Shown piece by piece: positions 14,664 through 21,937 of a stretch of 21,937 bases of DNA (positions within the stretch are counted from its first letter, which is position 1; each line of letters begins with the position of its first letter). Made by a program: the position numbers and the translations under genes. The stretch covers positions 1-21,937 of the forward strand of contig CALPRR020000014.1 of the NCBI GenBank assembly GCA_943326025.2, given 5' to 3'. The notes beneath the pieces are model-generated. The model ran no database searches and was not told the origin of the DNA. It was given only the letters and a program-made list of their open reading frames with translations. Source of the stretch: Candidatus Kuenenia stuttgartensis (GTDB lineage Bacteria; Bacteroidota; Bacteroidia; Flavobacteriales_D; Crocinitomicaceae).

Positions 14664-17600
14664 TTAATTGTTTACGATTAATTTTTCAGTTTTTAATATA
14701 TGATCCTCGTAACTTAATTTGATAAAGTAAGTACCTGAAGAAAGATTATTAATTGATTGTGTTCCTTCTTTACCAGAAACATTTTTATCTAATAATAACT
14801 CACCAACGGTGTTAAATACTTCAATTCGATCAACATTAATTCCACTCCAATTTACAACTGTGAATCCTATTGATGGATTTGGAAAAACTGTAGAATTAAG
14901 CAAATTTGTTGAATCAATATTAGAATTATCTGTAATATCAGTTGAAAGGTCAAAAAAGCTTTTACATGTATTCTCTTTATAGTTTTTAGTAATAACAACT
15001 GGTAAGAGTCCTACACTATAACATGTTGGCATTAATTCTGGTTTAGATTGATAAGTCATACTCTCAGCATTTTGACTTATAAACACTTGAGAAACTTTAC
15101 CTGAACACTCAGAAAATGTATTTGCGAAAATAGTTGATAACCCTTTATTGTCAATGCCGTCTTGATTTTTTAGTTTACCAGAATTTACATACCAATTATG
15201 ATTAGATTCACCAGTGTAAATATTACAATCAATTGAAGTATTAAGATTATCGCCATCAAAATAGTTTGAAGCTGTAAAACTTCCATCAAAAGTGTTTTTA
15301 TAAATTTTAATCGAGTTTGCGAATGAATTATTTAATTTAATTCCGTATACATTATCTTGTTCCTTATGAAAAGTATTTATGTTATTTTCTGAGATTAATA
15401 GCGTATTGTTTTCTCCGATTTTTAGAGCGAAACTCTCTAATTCAAACGTTCCTGAAGGTTGTGAAAATTCATTCCCAAAAACAATTCCAGATGAATATGA
15501 TTCTATATTAATTGCTTGGTTCACTTGATCGAAATAACAACTTGAAATCTGTAATGGGCGATTTCTATGGTCTGTGTTTTTAGTGATAATTCCAAAAGTT
15601 AAATTATAAAACTCATTCCCTTTTTTATCGATATTTGTCATATCAGTAGTTGAGTCTGCTGCAATAAAAATAGTAGAATTTAAAGAGTTGATAGCAATTC
15701 CTTTATTTTGAGAAAGTGACAGATTATTTCCGAAAAATTTATTTTTTGTAATAGAAATATTATCAACATCCTGCATATTGATATAAACAGGATTTATTAT
15801 TGAAGAGTCTTCAGTAATAAATATTGAATTTGAAATTGAATTTTTTGAAATTGAATTTTTGTTTGATTTAATATTTAATCCTTTTTCATCATTATAAAAT
15901 ACTGATTTTTCTATCGAAAATTGACCATAAATAGTAAGTGAATCTTCATTTAGTGATGCAATAGCATTGACAGCGGTGTTAGCATCATGAATACTTACAT
16001 CTTTCATTATCAACTTCCCTGATTTTTTTGAAGTTAAAATTGTGTTTTTACTATAAAGGTCTTGATATAAATATTTATTATCTTTTATTTCAATACCATC
16101 CCATTTAGAATTACAAGCACTTAAACCTTTCAGAATAGTATGGTTTTCGATTGTAAGTGAAGCTCCAGAGTTAATAATTAAACCTGAAAAATCAACAGTG
16201 TTTTCTTGGCCAAATTGTATTTTTTTATTGTTGATAGAATATGCTAGATTATTGTCTATAATCAAATCCCCTTTGATTTTAATAATTCCATCATTATTTA
16301 AATCAGCAAGTTGAAAATTGTTATTATTAATTTTTACTGAAGATGGATAATCAAAATTAACTGTAGGTCCTGTTATTTCAATAGATGTTTGTCCTTTACA
16401 ACCTTTAGAATCTGTTACTGTTACACTATAAATACCTTGATTTAAATTTTTCAACGAATTATTTCTATCACCATTGCTCCACAAATAGTTGTATGGTGCA
16501 TTACCATTCAATACTGAAACATTCGCTTCTCCAAATTGACTTGCACAATGGAATTTACTTTCAGCATATAAATCTAAAGTTAATATTTGTTGAGCTCTCA
16601 AAACTGCAGCTGCTGCATCAACTCTCCCAGAACCAATTATTCCTGCGTAAGAAGGATTTATATTGTCAATATTTACTGAAGTTTCTTTTATTATTTGTTC
16701 AACTTGATCAACAGTTAAACAAGGATTTACAGATAAAATTAATCCAGCAACACCAGATACAATAGGTGTTGCAAATGAAGTTCCGCCTCCTGTTCCAAAT
16801 ACTCCATTAGCATATGCCAATTGAACGGCATAACCTGGTGAAGAGACATCAACAGTTGTGTTGTGTTGATGAGTAGTATTCGGATTCCCAACTATTCTTT
16901 CATGACTATCAGCTGAGTTTATTGACGTAACTGAAATCACATGGTTAAAAGCTGAAGGATATACTAAATTATTTGCTCCACCACATGTCCCACCGTTTCC
17001 TGCAGCGGCAATTAATACGACTCCATTATTGTACACTTCATCACAAACAGATTGTCCATAATCACTGTATCCACAACTAGCAGCCCAACTTGCATTAATA
17101 ATATCAACGCCGTCATAGGTAGCTTGTAAAAGTGAATTATACCCCATAGAATATAGTCTTAAATGACAATTACCACCAACTGAACTCTTTCCATAATTAT
17201 TATTAAACCCTCCTGCTGCTTGAATTGCTACTGCGGTACCATGATTGACATTTGGATCAGTTAGGTTTGGGTCAGCATAATTTACTTTACCTTTAAATTC
17301 TTGATGGCTTAAATCGAAATTAGCATCTGACACACCTATCACAATTGAAGTGTCACCAGTTGTAATATCCCATGCTTGCTTTGCTTTAATTAAATCTAAA
17401 GCCCAATCAGTTGAAAAATTTAGATTATAATCATTTGGATCATACATTATTTCGTAAACAGGTGCTAATTCTGGTTTTAAAACACCTTCAATTTTATTAA
17501 TTGATTGAACTAGTTCTAAAGCATTACAGTTACATTCTAATTCATACACTTTTTGTAATTGAGTATTTTTAGAAGCTGATAGAGCTTTACTTACTTTAGT

Positions 17601-17804
17601 TATAGTATATTTAGAAATTAGTTTTTGTAATTCTAAAGATTTAGAAATTAATCTTTCTTCAGATTTAAATGGTAAAATTGAAATATCATCAAAAGTAACC
17701 CATATTTTTTCTTTATTCGTTTGAGAATATAAATTAGGCGAGAATACTAATATTAGTAATAATGATAACCTATATTTGAAGATATTTTTCAGGATGTTTT
17801 TCAT
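14664..17804 (-). CDS. T9SS-secreted subtilisin-like serine protease with SprB-like repeat and beta-helix region
   Basis: A 1046-residue exported S8 peptidase. Residues 1-27 are a signal peptide (hydrophobic YRLSLLLILVFS, cleavage near LYSQ). A prodomain-like region spans about 30-125. The catalytic domain (about 130-405) has D160 in GVSDANFD, H188 in NHGTAVA, oxyanion N270 in AAAGNGG and S343 in GTSFATPIVSG, so it is intact, although the Asp is followed by A-N rather than the usual S/T-G. A SprB/PKD-like repeat (about 410-480: PYNYLWSNG, GIYSVTVTDSKGC) follows, then about 450 residues of N/S/I-rich repeats like a right-handed beta-helix, and a type A T9SS sorting domain from about 975 (VFPNPSIG, IEVFNTVGELL, LSSGTYFIKLS, LIVNN). 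It would be released or anchored at the cell surface. It lies between two response-regulator genes. Confidence 0.93.
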   Translation of the reverse strand: MKNILKNIFKYRLSLLLILVFSPNLYSQTNKEKIWVTFDDISILPFKSEERLISKSLELQKLISKYTITKVSKALSASKNTQLQKVYELECNCNALELVQSINKIEGVLKPELAPVYEIMYDPNDYNLNFSTDWALDLIKAKQAWDITTGDTSIVIGVSDANFDLSHQEFKGKVNYADPNLTDPNVNHGTAVAIQAAGGFNNNYGKSSVGGNCHLRLYSMGYNSLLQATYDGVDIINASWAASCGYSDYGQSVCDEVYNNGVVLIAAAGNGGTCGGANNLVYPSAFNHVISVTSINSADSHERIVGNPNTTHQHNTTVDVSSPGYAVQLAYANGVFGTGGGTSFATPIVSGVAGLILSVNPCLTVDQVEQIIKETSVNIDNINPSYAGIIGSGRVDAAAAVLRAQQILTLDLYAESKFHCASQFGEANVSVLNGNAPYNYLWSNGDRNNSLKNLNQGIYSVTVTDSKGCKGQTSIEITGPTVNFDYPSSVKINNNNFQLADLNNDGIIKIKGDLIIDNNLAYSINNKKIQFGQENTVDFSGLIINSGASLTIENHTILKGLSACNSKWDGIEIKDNKYLYQDLYSKNTILTSKKSGKLIMKDVSIHDANTAVNAIASLNEDSLTIYGQFSIEKSVFYNDEKGLNIKSNKNSISKNSISNSIFITEDSSIINPVYINMQDVDNISITKNKFFGNNLSLSQNKGIAINSLNSTIFIAADSTTDMTNIDKKGNEFYNLTFGIITKNTDHRNRPLQISSCYFDQVNQAINIESYSSGIVFGNEFSQPSGTFELESFALKIGENNTLLISENNINTFHKEQDNVYGIKLNNSFANSIKIYKNTFDGSFTASNYFDGDNLNTSIDCNIYTGESNHNWYVNSGKLKNQDGIDNKGLSTIFANTFSECSGKVSQVFISQNAESMTYQSKPELMPTCYSVGLLPVVITKNYKENTCKSFFDLSTDITDNSNIDSTNLLNSTVFPNPSIGFTVVNWSGINVDRIEVFNTVGELLLDKNVSGKEGTQSINNLSSGTYFIKLSYEDHILKTEKLIVNN

Positions 17805-17907
17805 AATTTTAATTTTGAACTTTTTTCAGTTTTTATTCTACAAATTTCATCTTGTTTGAAATCACAGTGCAAATTTGTTAAACTTTAAACTTTAAAATGG
17901 CTCAATA

Positions 17908-17936
17908 TTAATGTAACTTACGTAATTAAACATTAA
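17908..17936. repeat. Inverted repeat in the gap between response regulator and subtilase
   Basis: TTAATGT (17908-17914) and ACATTAA (17930-17936) are perfect 7-bp arms around a 15-nt centre that contains the 8-bp palindrome TTACGTAA (17918-17925). A second 7-bp hairpin, ACATACA/TGTATGT, lies at about 17936-17955. The 169-bp gap carries the 5' region of the subtilase gene, so these are candidate operator sites; they could instead be a weak terminator for the upstream regulator. Confidence 0.35.
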
Positions 17937-17973
17937 CATACAAGTTTATGTATGTAATTATGCTTAACTTTTT

Positions 17974-18612
17974 TCAAACATAACCTTTTTCTTTTGCCCA
18001 AGAACTTAATTGAGCAGCATTTGGGATCTCTAATTTTTTGAGAATATTGTGTCTATGAGTATCAACAGTTCGATTTGAAATATTTAATAATTCACCTATT
18101 TCTTTAGATGTTAAACCTTTTGTTATATGAATTACAATTTCAATTTCTTTAGCTGTTAACTCTTTTTTAGCGTTATCGTCATTTCCATTCATTGCAGAAG
18201 TTAGAAAACGTTCTTTTATCTCCTCGCAAATAAATTTCTCCCCCTCATATACTTTTTGTATTGATTCTATTAATTCTTTTTTAGAAGAGTTTTTAGTAAG
18301 ATACCCAGTTGCTCCTATAGTAAATATTTTTTTCACAATAGATAAGTCATCGTGAATAGAAAGAGCAATTACTTTAGTTTTTGGTAATTGATTAATTATA
18401 TTTTCTGTAGCCTCGAATCCTGAACTTCCTTTTAAATTGATATCCATCAGAATAATATCTGGTCGATGTCTATGTGCTAAAAAAAGTGCATCTTCAGCAT
18501 TATCAGCAGAACCTGATACCGTGAAGTTATTGACAGTATTAATAATATTTGTCCATGCTTCAACAATCAATTTATGATCATCTACAATAAGTACTTTAAT
18601 AATTTCAGACAT
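17974..18612 (-). CDS. NarL/LuxR-family response regulator
   Basis: A 212-residue two-component transcription factor. The receiver (1-125) has D11-D12, phosphoacceptor D57 in IILMDINL, S85 in ALSIHD and K107 in YLTKNS. The LuxR-type helix-turn-helix (about 150-205) reads ELTAKEIEIVIHITKGLTSKEIGE and LNISNRTVDTHRHNILKKL, so it should bind DNA as a dimer when phosphorylated. HisKA_3 kinases normally partner this class, and the kinase at 10697-13780 is the only one in view. It lies upstream of the subtilase on the same strand with a 169-bp gap and is preceded by a promoter-like box. Autoregulation or control of the subtilase is a reasonable guess. Confidence 0.95.
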   Translation of the reverse strand: MSEIIKVLIVDDHKLIVEAWTNIINTVNNFTVSGSADNAEDALFLAHRHRPDIILMDINLKGSSGFEATENIINQLPKTKVIALSIHDDLSIVKKIFTIGATGYLTKNSSKKELIESIQKVYEGEKFICEEIKERFLTSAMNGNDDNAKKELTAKEIEIVIHITKGLTSKEIGELLNISNRTVDTHRHNILKKLEIPNAAQLSSWAKEKGYV

Positions 18613-18653
18613 TGTAATAGTGAATTTTTAATTTTCAGTTAAGTTATTTACAT

Positions 18654-18661
18654 CAAAAATA
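18654..18661 (-). promoter_or_regulatory. Possible -7 promoter box of the NarL-type regulator
   Basis: Read on the minus strand this is TATTTTTG, an exact TAnnTTTG match, 41 bp before the ATG at 18612, giving a leader of about 35 nt. No TTG is at the normal upstream distance. The 117-bp gap up to truB otherwise holds only AT-rich sequence and a weak ATTAA/TTAAT hairpin at the truB stop. Confidence 0.4.
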
Positions 18662-18729
18662 ACAATGTATATTAACTCTACGAAATATATTTATAAAATA
18701 TAGATAAATTATCTCACTTCATTAAATTT

Positions 18730-19428
18730 TTAATCTTGATTTCTAATTATTTGAATCCATTCCTCTACAGATTTAGCATCGTTGATAGAGTATTCACCAG
18801 AATTTGTTCTTCTCAATTTTATCAATGTCGCACCTGAATTTAGAGCTTTACCAAAGTCATGTGCTATTGAACGAATATAAGTCCCTTTTGAACATGAAAT
18901 TTCAAAATCAATTTCAGGGAAGCGATTGCTTGTGATTTTAAACTCAGAAATATGAACAGAATTGGCCTTAAGTTCAACTTCTTTTCCTGCTCTTGCTAAA
19001 TCATATGCCCTCTGACCGTCAATTTGTTTTGCTGAGAAAATAGGTGGTACTTGTTTAATTTCTCCAAGAAATGTTAACCGAATAGATTCTAATAATTCAT
19101 TAGTGATATGATTAGTTTCAAAATCTTGATTGAATTCAGTTTCTAAATCATAAGAAGGTGTTGTTTTTCCTAATAAAAATGTACCAGTATACGTTTTTTC
19201 TCCAATCATTATACTGTCAATTAACTTTGTATGTTTACCAATACAAAGTATCAACAATCCTGTTGCTAATGGATCCAGAGTTCCTGCATGACCTACCTTA
19301 ATTTTTTTAACCTTTAATGCTTGTTTTAAGTTCCATCGTATTTTATTGACAACATCAAAAGATGTCCATGTTAATGGTTTGTCAACAATGATTGTACTAC
19401 CTTCTGAAAATTCCTTAATATTTATCAC
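18730..19428 (-). CDS. truB: tRNA pseudouridine-55 synthase
   Basis: A 232-residue enzyme that converts U55 of the tRNA T-loop to pseudouridine. The catalytic D52 lies in GHAGTLDPLATGLL (46-59), the hallmark motif. Other conserved parts are VDKPLTWTSFDVV at 15-27, the YDLARAGKEVEL substrate region and CSKGTYIRSIAHDFG near 185-199. The C-terminal PUA domain found in some relatives is absent, which is usual for short Bacteroidota versions. It is the last gene of the ftsX - DUF3098 - uppP - truB operon, 12 bp after uppP. The operon order itself is strongly conserved in this phylum, as I recall. Confidence 0.96.
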   Translation of the reverse strand: MINIKEFSEGSTIIVDKPLTWTSFDVVNKIRWNLKQALKVKKIKVGHAGTLDPLATGLLILCIGKHTKLIDSIMIGEKTYTGTFLLGKTTPSYDLETEFNQDFETNHITNELLESIRLTFLGEIKQVPPIFSAKQIDGQRAYDLARAGKEVELKANSVHISEFKITSNRFPEIDFEISCSKGTYIRSIAHDFGKALNSGATLIKLRRTNSGEYSINDAKSVEEWIQIIRNQD

Positions 19429-19440
19429 TTTTCAAAATCG

Positions 19441-20235
19441 TTAGACTATTTTTAAATCGTAACCACTTATTAATAAGATGATTAATACTAATCCTAAAAT
19501 GATTCTATAATATCCAAATAATTTAAATCCATTTTTATTTAAAAATCCTATAAAACTTTTTATGGCAATTAAAGCAACTATAAAAGCAACAATATTACCA
19601 ACAGCAAGTATTTTTATTTGATCTGAATTTATTGTATGTCCAGCCTCGAAATAATCTATAAGTTTTTTTGCAGTTGCTGCTAACATGGTAGGTACAGCTA
19701 AGAAAAATGAAAATTCTGCAGCTACTTGTCTACTTAATTTTTGACTCATACCACCAACAATAGATGCTCCTGATCTAGAAACTCCAGGTATCATTGCTAT
19801 ACATTGAAAAAATCCAATTTTTAATGCTGTTAAATAATCAATTTCCTCTTCTTCTTGATATACAGGTTTATTAAACCATTTATCTACAAAAAGTAAAATT
19901 ATTCCACCAACAAGCAATGATATAGCTACAGCTAAAGTATTTTCTAATAATTCATCAATATAATCACTAAAAAGAACACCAAAAATAGCCGCTGGTATAA
20001 AAGCTATGAATAGTTTATAATAGAAGTTTAATGATTTAAAAAATCGTTTGAAATATAAGACTACTACAGAAAGAATTGCTCCTAACTGAATGACAATTGT
20101 AAAAAGTTTTGTAAAATCATCTGCTTCAATCCCCATTATAGAGGATCCAATAATCATATGACCGGTTGATGATACAGGCAAGAATTCTGTTAAACCTTCA
20201 ATTATAGCTAAAATTATAGCATCTATTATGTTCAT
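19441..20235 (-). CDS. uppP: Undecaprenyl-diphosphatase
   Basis: A 264-residue polytopic membrane phosphatase (BacA family) that converts undecaprenyl diphosphate to the monophosphate, recycling the lipid carrier for peptidoglycan and other envelope polymers. The two active-site motifs are present: EGLTEFLPVSSTGH (13-26, with E17 and H26) and PGVSRSGAS (150-158, with R154). About seven to eight hydrophobic segments are visible, with a short acidic loop QEEEEID near 127-133. It lies 8 bp after the DUF3098 gene and 12 bp before truB. Length and motifs are normal. Confidence 0.96.
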   Translation of the reverse strand: MNIIDAIILAIIEGLTEFLPVSSTGHMIIGSSIMGIEADDFTKLFTIVIQLGAILSVVVLYFKRFFKSLNFYYKLFIAFIPAAIFGVLFSDYIDELLENTLAVAISLLVGGIILLFVDKWFNKPVYQEEEEIDYLTALKIGFFQCIAMIPGVSRSGASIVGGMSQKLSRQVAAEFSFFLAVPTMLAATAKKLIDYFEAGHTINSDQIKILAVGNIVAFIVALIAIKSFIGFLNKNGFKLFGYYRIILGLVLIILLISGYDLKIV

Positions 20236-20243
20236 ATGTTCAA

Positions 20244-20501
20244 CTATTTTTCGACTTCTTTTGAGGAAGATTTAGGTTTACGCATTATTGAATACATGAT
20301 TACTAAATATCCTAAAATAATCAAAATTGGGGCTACCGTAATTCTTGTTGAACTAAAAAGTGCATCACCATCAAATTTGTTAGGATCTTCTGTTCCTCCA
20401 CCTAACATTAAAATAAAGCCAACAACATTAATAGCAAGTCCAATTAAAAGAATTCTATAATTTTCTGGTCTAAAAGCGAAAAGAGGTTTTTTATTTTCCA
20501 T
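20244..20501 (-). CDS. DUF3098 family small membrane protein
   Basis: An 85-residue protein with two membrane segments (about 16-36, RILLIGLAINVVGFILMLGG, and 56-73, VAPILIILGYLVIMYS) joined by a polar loop containing GGGTEDPNKFDGDALFSSTRIT. The N-terminal NKKPLFAF and this loop match what I recall of DUF3098, a Bacteroidota protein almost always found between ftsX and uppP. Its function is unknown. Tight spacing (8 bp on each side) implies translational linkage and a role in the envelope or division. The C-terminus is short, charged and should face the cytoplasm. Confidence 0.88.
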   Translation of the reverse strand: MENKKPLFAFRPENYRILLIGLAINVVGFILMLGGGTEDPNKFDGDALFSSTRITVAPILIILGYLVIMYSIMRKPKSSSKEVEK

Positions 20502-20509
20502 TATTTTTT

Positions 20510-21400
20510 TTAATATAAATCGTCTAATTGCATTCTTAAAAATTTATTCAATGCAACCCATGTTGATACAAATGTGATAATAACACCAATTCCAATTAGG
20601 CTACCAAATAGGAATAAAAAGCTATTAAAACTATAACTTATTTCAATAGAATCTAATACATTATTTAAAGCGTAGAACAAAGTCATCATTAACGCCATAC
20701 CTATAATTGCAGAAACAAAACCCTGTAATATTGATTGCAATAAAAATGGTCGACGTATGTATCTGTGTGTTGCCCCAACTAATTGCATCGTTTTGATCGT
20801 AAATCTTCTTGAATAAAGTGCCAAACGAATAGTATTGTTAATCATTGCAACAGCTATAATAATCAATAAAATTGCAACAGCTAAAAATAAGAATATAAAT
20901 TGTTTAAATCCTAAATTTACTGAATTTACACTTGATTCATCGTAGCTAACTTCGTCTATTTCGTTAGGATATGCTTTAATTAACTCTTCTTTGATAATTT
21001 TCATGTCTTTTTTGTTCGCATATTCTTCTTTTGGCTTGAAACCTACTGTAGGTGGTAAAGGATTTTCACCTTCAAATATGCGTAAAATTTGACCTGAATT
21101 TTGATCTTCTCCGCTAAACTCTTCAATTGCTTTTTCTGGTGACACAAAATAAACTTCGTTAAATTTCCCCCAAGTTTTTAATTCTTGCTCGATTTGTTTA
21201 ATGTCAGCTACATTCAATTCAGGTTTAAAAAATAAATCAACTTGTAAGCTTTCTTTCGCTTGTTTTTGGACATTTCCTAAACCTAAAAAACCGCCAATTA
21301 CAAGTCCAATCATGAATAATACCAAGGAAATTCCAATTACTGTTGAAACATAGCTCGTTCGAACTCCTTTTGAATTGTATTTTTCTGCTTTTTTACTCAT
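20510..21400 (-). CDS. ftsX: Cell-division ABC transporter permease FtsX
   Basis: A 296-residue inner-membrane protein with the FtsX layout: a cytoplasmic N-terminus, a first membrane segment at about 20-42 (VIGISLVLFMIGLVIGGFLGL), a periplasmic domain to about 165 containing PEKAIEEFSGE and NPLPPTVGFKP, and three C-terminal segments. RLALYSRRFTIKTMQLVGATHRYIRRPF at about 191-218 is the conserved FtsX cytoplasmic loop. With FtsE it regulates peptidoglycan hydrolases at the septum; ftsE is not in the window. It is the first gene of the operon leading to truB. The ATG at 21400 lies 6 bp after a possible -7 promoter box. Confidence 0.95.
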   Translation of the reverse strand: MSKKAEKYNSKGVRTSYVSTVIGISLVLFMIGLVIGGFLGLGNVQKQAKESLQVDLFFKPELNVADIKQIEQELKTWGKFNEVYFVSPEKAIEEFSGEDQNSGQILRIFEGENPLPPTVGFKPKEEYANKKDMKIIKEELIKAYPNEIDEVSYDESSVNSVNLGFKQFIFLFLAVAILLIIIAVAMINNTIRLALYSRRFTIKTMQLVGATHRYIRRPFLLQSILQGFVSAIIGMALMMTLFYALNNVLDSIEISYSFNSFLFLFGSLIGIGVIITFVSTWVALNKFLRMQLDDLY

Positions 21401-21406
21401 GATTTG

Positions 21407-21414
21407 CGAAAGTA
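21407..21414 (-). promoter_or_regulatory. Possible -7 promoter box of the ftsX operon
   Basis: Read on the minus strand, TACTTTCG matches TAnnTTTG at 7 of 8 positions and ends 6 bp before the ftsX ATG, so the operon mRNA could be leaderless. No TTG was seen at the -33 distance. Confidence 0.35.
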
Positions 21415-21483
21415 AATATAAAAGTTTGATGTTTAAAGTGTAAAGATAGAAAACACAGTTTAAAAATTGTTAAAAAGAACTTC

Positions 21484-21539
21484 AAATGATATGATCATTT
21501 TTGAACTTTTGAATGTTTAATAAAATTTAACATTTTATT
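21484..21539. repeat. Two small inverted repeats in the ftsX divergent intergenic region
   Basis: AAATGAT (21484-21490) pairs with ATCATTT (21494-21500) around ATG, and AATAAAAT (21519-21526) pairs with ATTTTATT (21532-21539) around TTAAC. They lie between the divergent ftsX and the + strand gene at the right edge. They may be operator-like sites, but such repeats are easy to find in AT-rich DNA. Confidence 0.3.
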
Positions 21540-21575
21540 TATCTAATTATGTAAGAGTTACATGTACTTTATTTT

Positions 21576-21583
21576 TATATTTG
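21576..21583 (+). promoter_or_regulatory. -7 promoter box of the right-edge gene
   Basis: TATATTTG is an exact TAnnTTTG match, 4 bp before a GTG (21588) and 13 bp before an ATG (21597). Transcription starting about 7 nt after the box would favour the ATG, or a leaderless GTG. Confidence 0.45.
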
Positions 21584-21587
21584 TTAT

Positions 21588-21937
21588 GTGAAAAAAATGA
21601 TACTTATAGGACTGATTTTTACTTACCTGTTTACTTCTACAGAGTTTTCAGAGATGTTTAAAATTCCTTTTTTGTTAAATCATTACAATGAACATCAAGC
21701 TGAAAATAAAAAGTTAACATTTGGTGAATTTTTGTTTGTTCACTATGTTGATCATTCACATGAATTAAATGAAGGTAAAGGTAAAAATGACCAAGATGAA
21801 GATTCTCAATTGCCTTTTCATTCGCATACAGATTATACAGCAACATTTACCTATTATTTCCCTACTCCTGCAATTCGAATAGTTTCAGAACCAATTATTT
21901 CAGAATTAGAAGAAGGCAAAATATTTTTTGATAATCA
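21588..21937 (+). CDS. His-rich exported protein of unknown function, N-terminal part (3'-truncated by window edge)
   Basis: An open frame runs from GTG at 21588 (or ATG at 21597) to the end of the window with no stop, about 116 residues. The N-terminus (KKMILIGLIFTYLFTSTEFSE) is a signal-like hydrophobic segment. The rest is rich in His within acidic contexts: LLNHYNEHQ, FVHYVDHSHE, FHSHTDY, which suggests metal binding. From memory, short Bacteroidota proteins of this look occur beside heavy-metal RND efflux operons; this was not checked and the neighbour is outside the window. An exact TAnnTTTG box directly before the start supports a real gene. It is read divergently from ftsX. Confidence 0.7.
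   Translation, partial: MKKMILIGLIFTYLFTSTEFSEMFKIPFLLNHYNEHQAENKKLTFGEFLFVHYVDHSHELNEGKGKNDQDEDSQLPFHSHTDYTATFTYYFPTPAIRIVSEPIISELEEGKIFFDN

Noticed and set aside
16493..16765. 90-codon + strand frame inside the subtilase
   Set aside because: Leu/Gln-rich antisense of the protease catalytic and SprB regions; no start context or similarity.
21658..21846. 62-codon minus-strand frame at the right edge
   Set aside because: Antisense to the His-rich open frame, which has a signal-like N-terminus and an exact promoter box.
1..21937. tRNA, rRNA, riboswitch or CRISPR signals
   Set aside because: No cloverleaf-like, rRNA-like or regularly spaced direct-repeat sequence was seen; the repeats found are short hairpins and degenerate spacers. 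A covariance-model search would be the decisive check.

Overview
The window looks like chromosomal DNA of a flavobacterium (Bacteroidota, class Flavobacteriia; a relative of Empedobacter, Weeksella or Chryseobacterium would fit). The reasons are a strongly AT-rich base composition, near absence of Shine-Dalgarno sequences, several matches to the Bacteroidota -7 promoter element TAnnTTTG, a large subtilase with a type IX secretion (T9SS) C-terminal domain and a SprB-like repeat, and the gene order ftsX - DUF3098 - uppP - truB. The genus is inferred, not shown. No rRNA, tRNA, CRISPR array, prophage or complete insertion sequence was found, and no gene-free stretch exceeds 300 bp.

Layout. 1-3613 (+): the C-terminal part of a membrane Ser/Thr kinase running off the left edge, a SAM methyltransferase, a 2-oxoglutarate/Fe(II) oxygenase and an outer-membrane beta-barrel protein. 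3610-6933 (-): a metabolic cluster read thyA, folA, bioD, bioA, covering dTMP synthesis, folate recycling and the last-but-one biotin steps. 7076-7600 (-): a REP-associated tyrosine transposase (RAYT) whose stop codon lies inside a perfect 46-bp palindrome. 7761-10613 (+): kbl, a clear intrinsic terminator, rbfA, and a LolC/LolE-type ABC permease that appears to start at a rare ATT codon. 10697-18612: a signalling and secretion locus, with a multi-PAS/GAF histidine kinase and a GNAT acetyltransferase on + converging on a minus-strand set of NarL-type response regulator, T9SS-exported subtilase and receiver-only response regulator. 18730-21400 (-): the envelope and RNA-modification operon ftsX, DUF3098, uppP, truB. 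21588 to the right edge (+): the beginning of a His-rich exported protein of unknown function.

How the genes work together. Most of the window is housekeeping. ThyA turns methylene-THF into DHF, which FolA reduces again. BioA and BioD make dethiobiotin. RbfA and TruB serve ribosome and tRNA maturation. FtsX and UppP serve division and lipid-carrier recycling. The accessory part most worth attention is 10697-18612. There a cytoplasm-facing sensor kinase and two paralogous receivers surround one secreted protease, which suggests (inference only) a dedicated regulatory circuit for a surface protease. The second accessory item is the RAYT with its palindrome.
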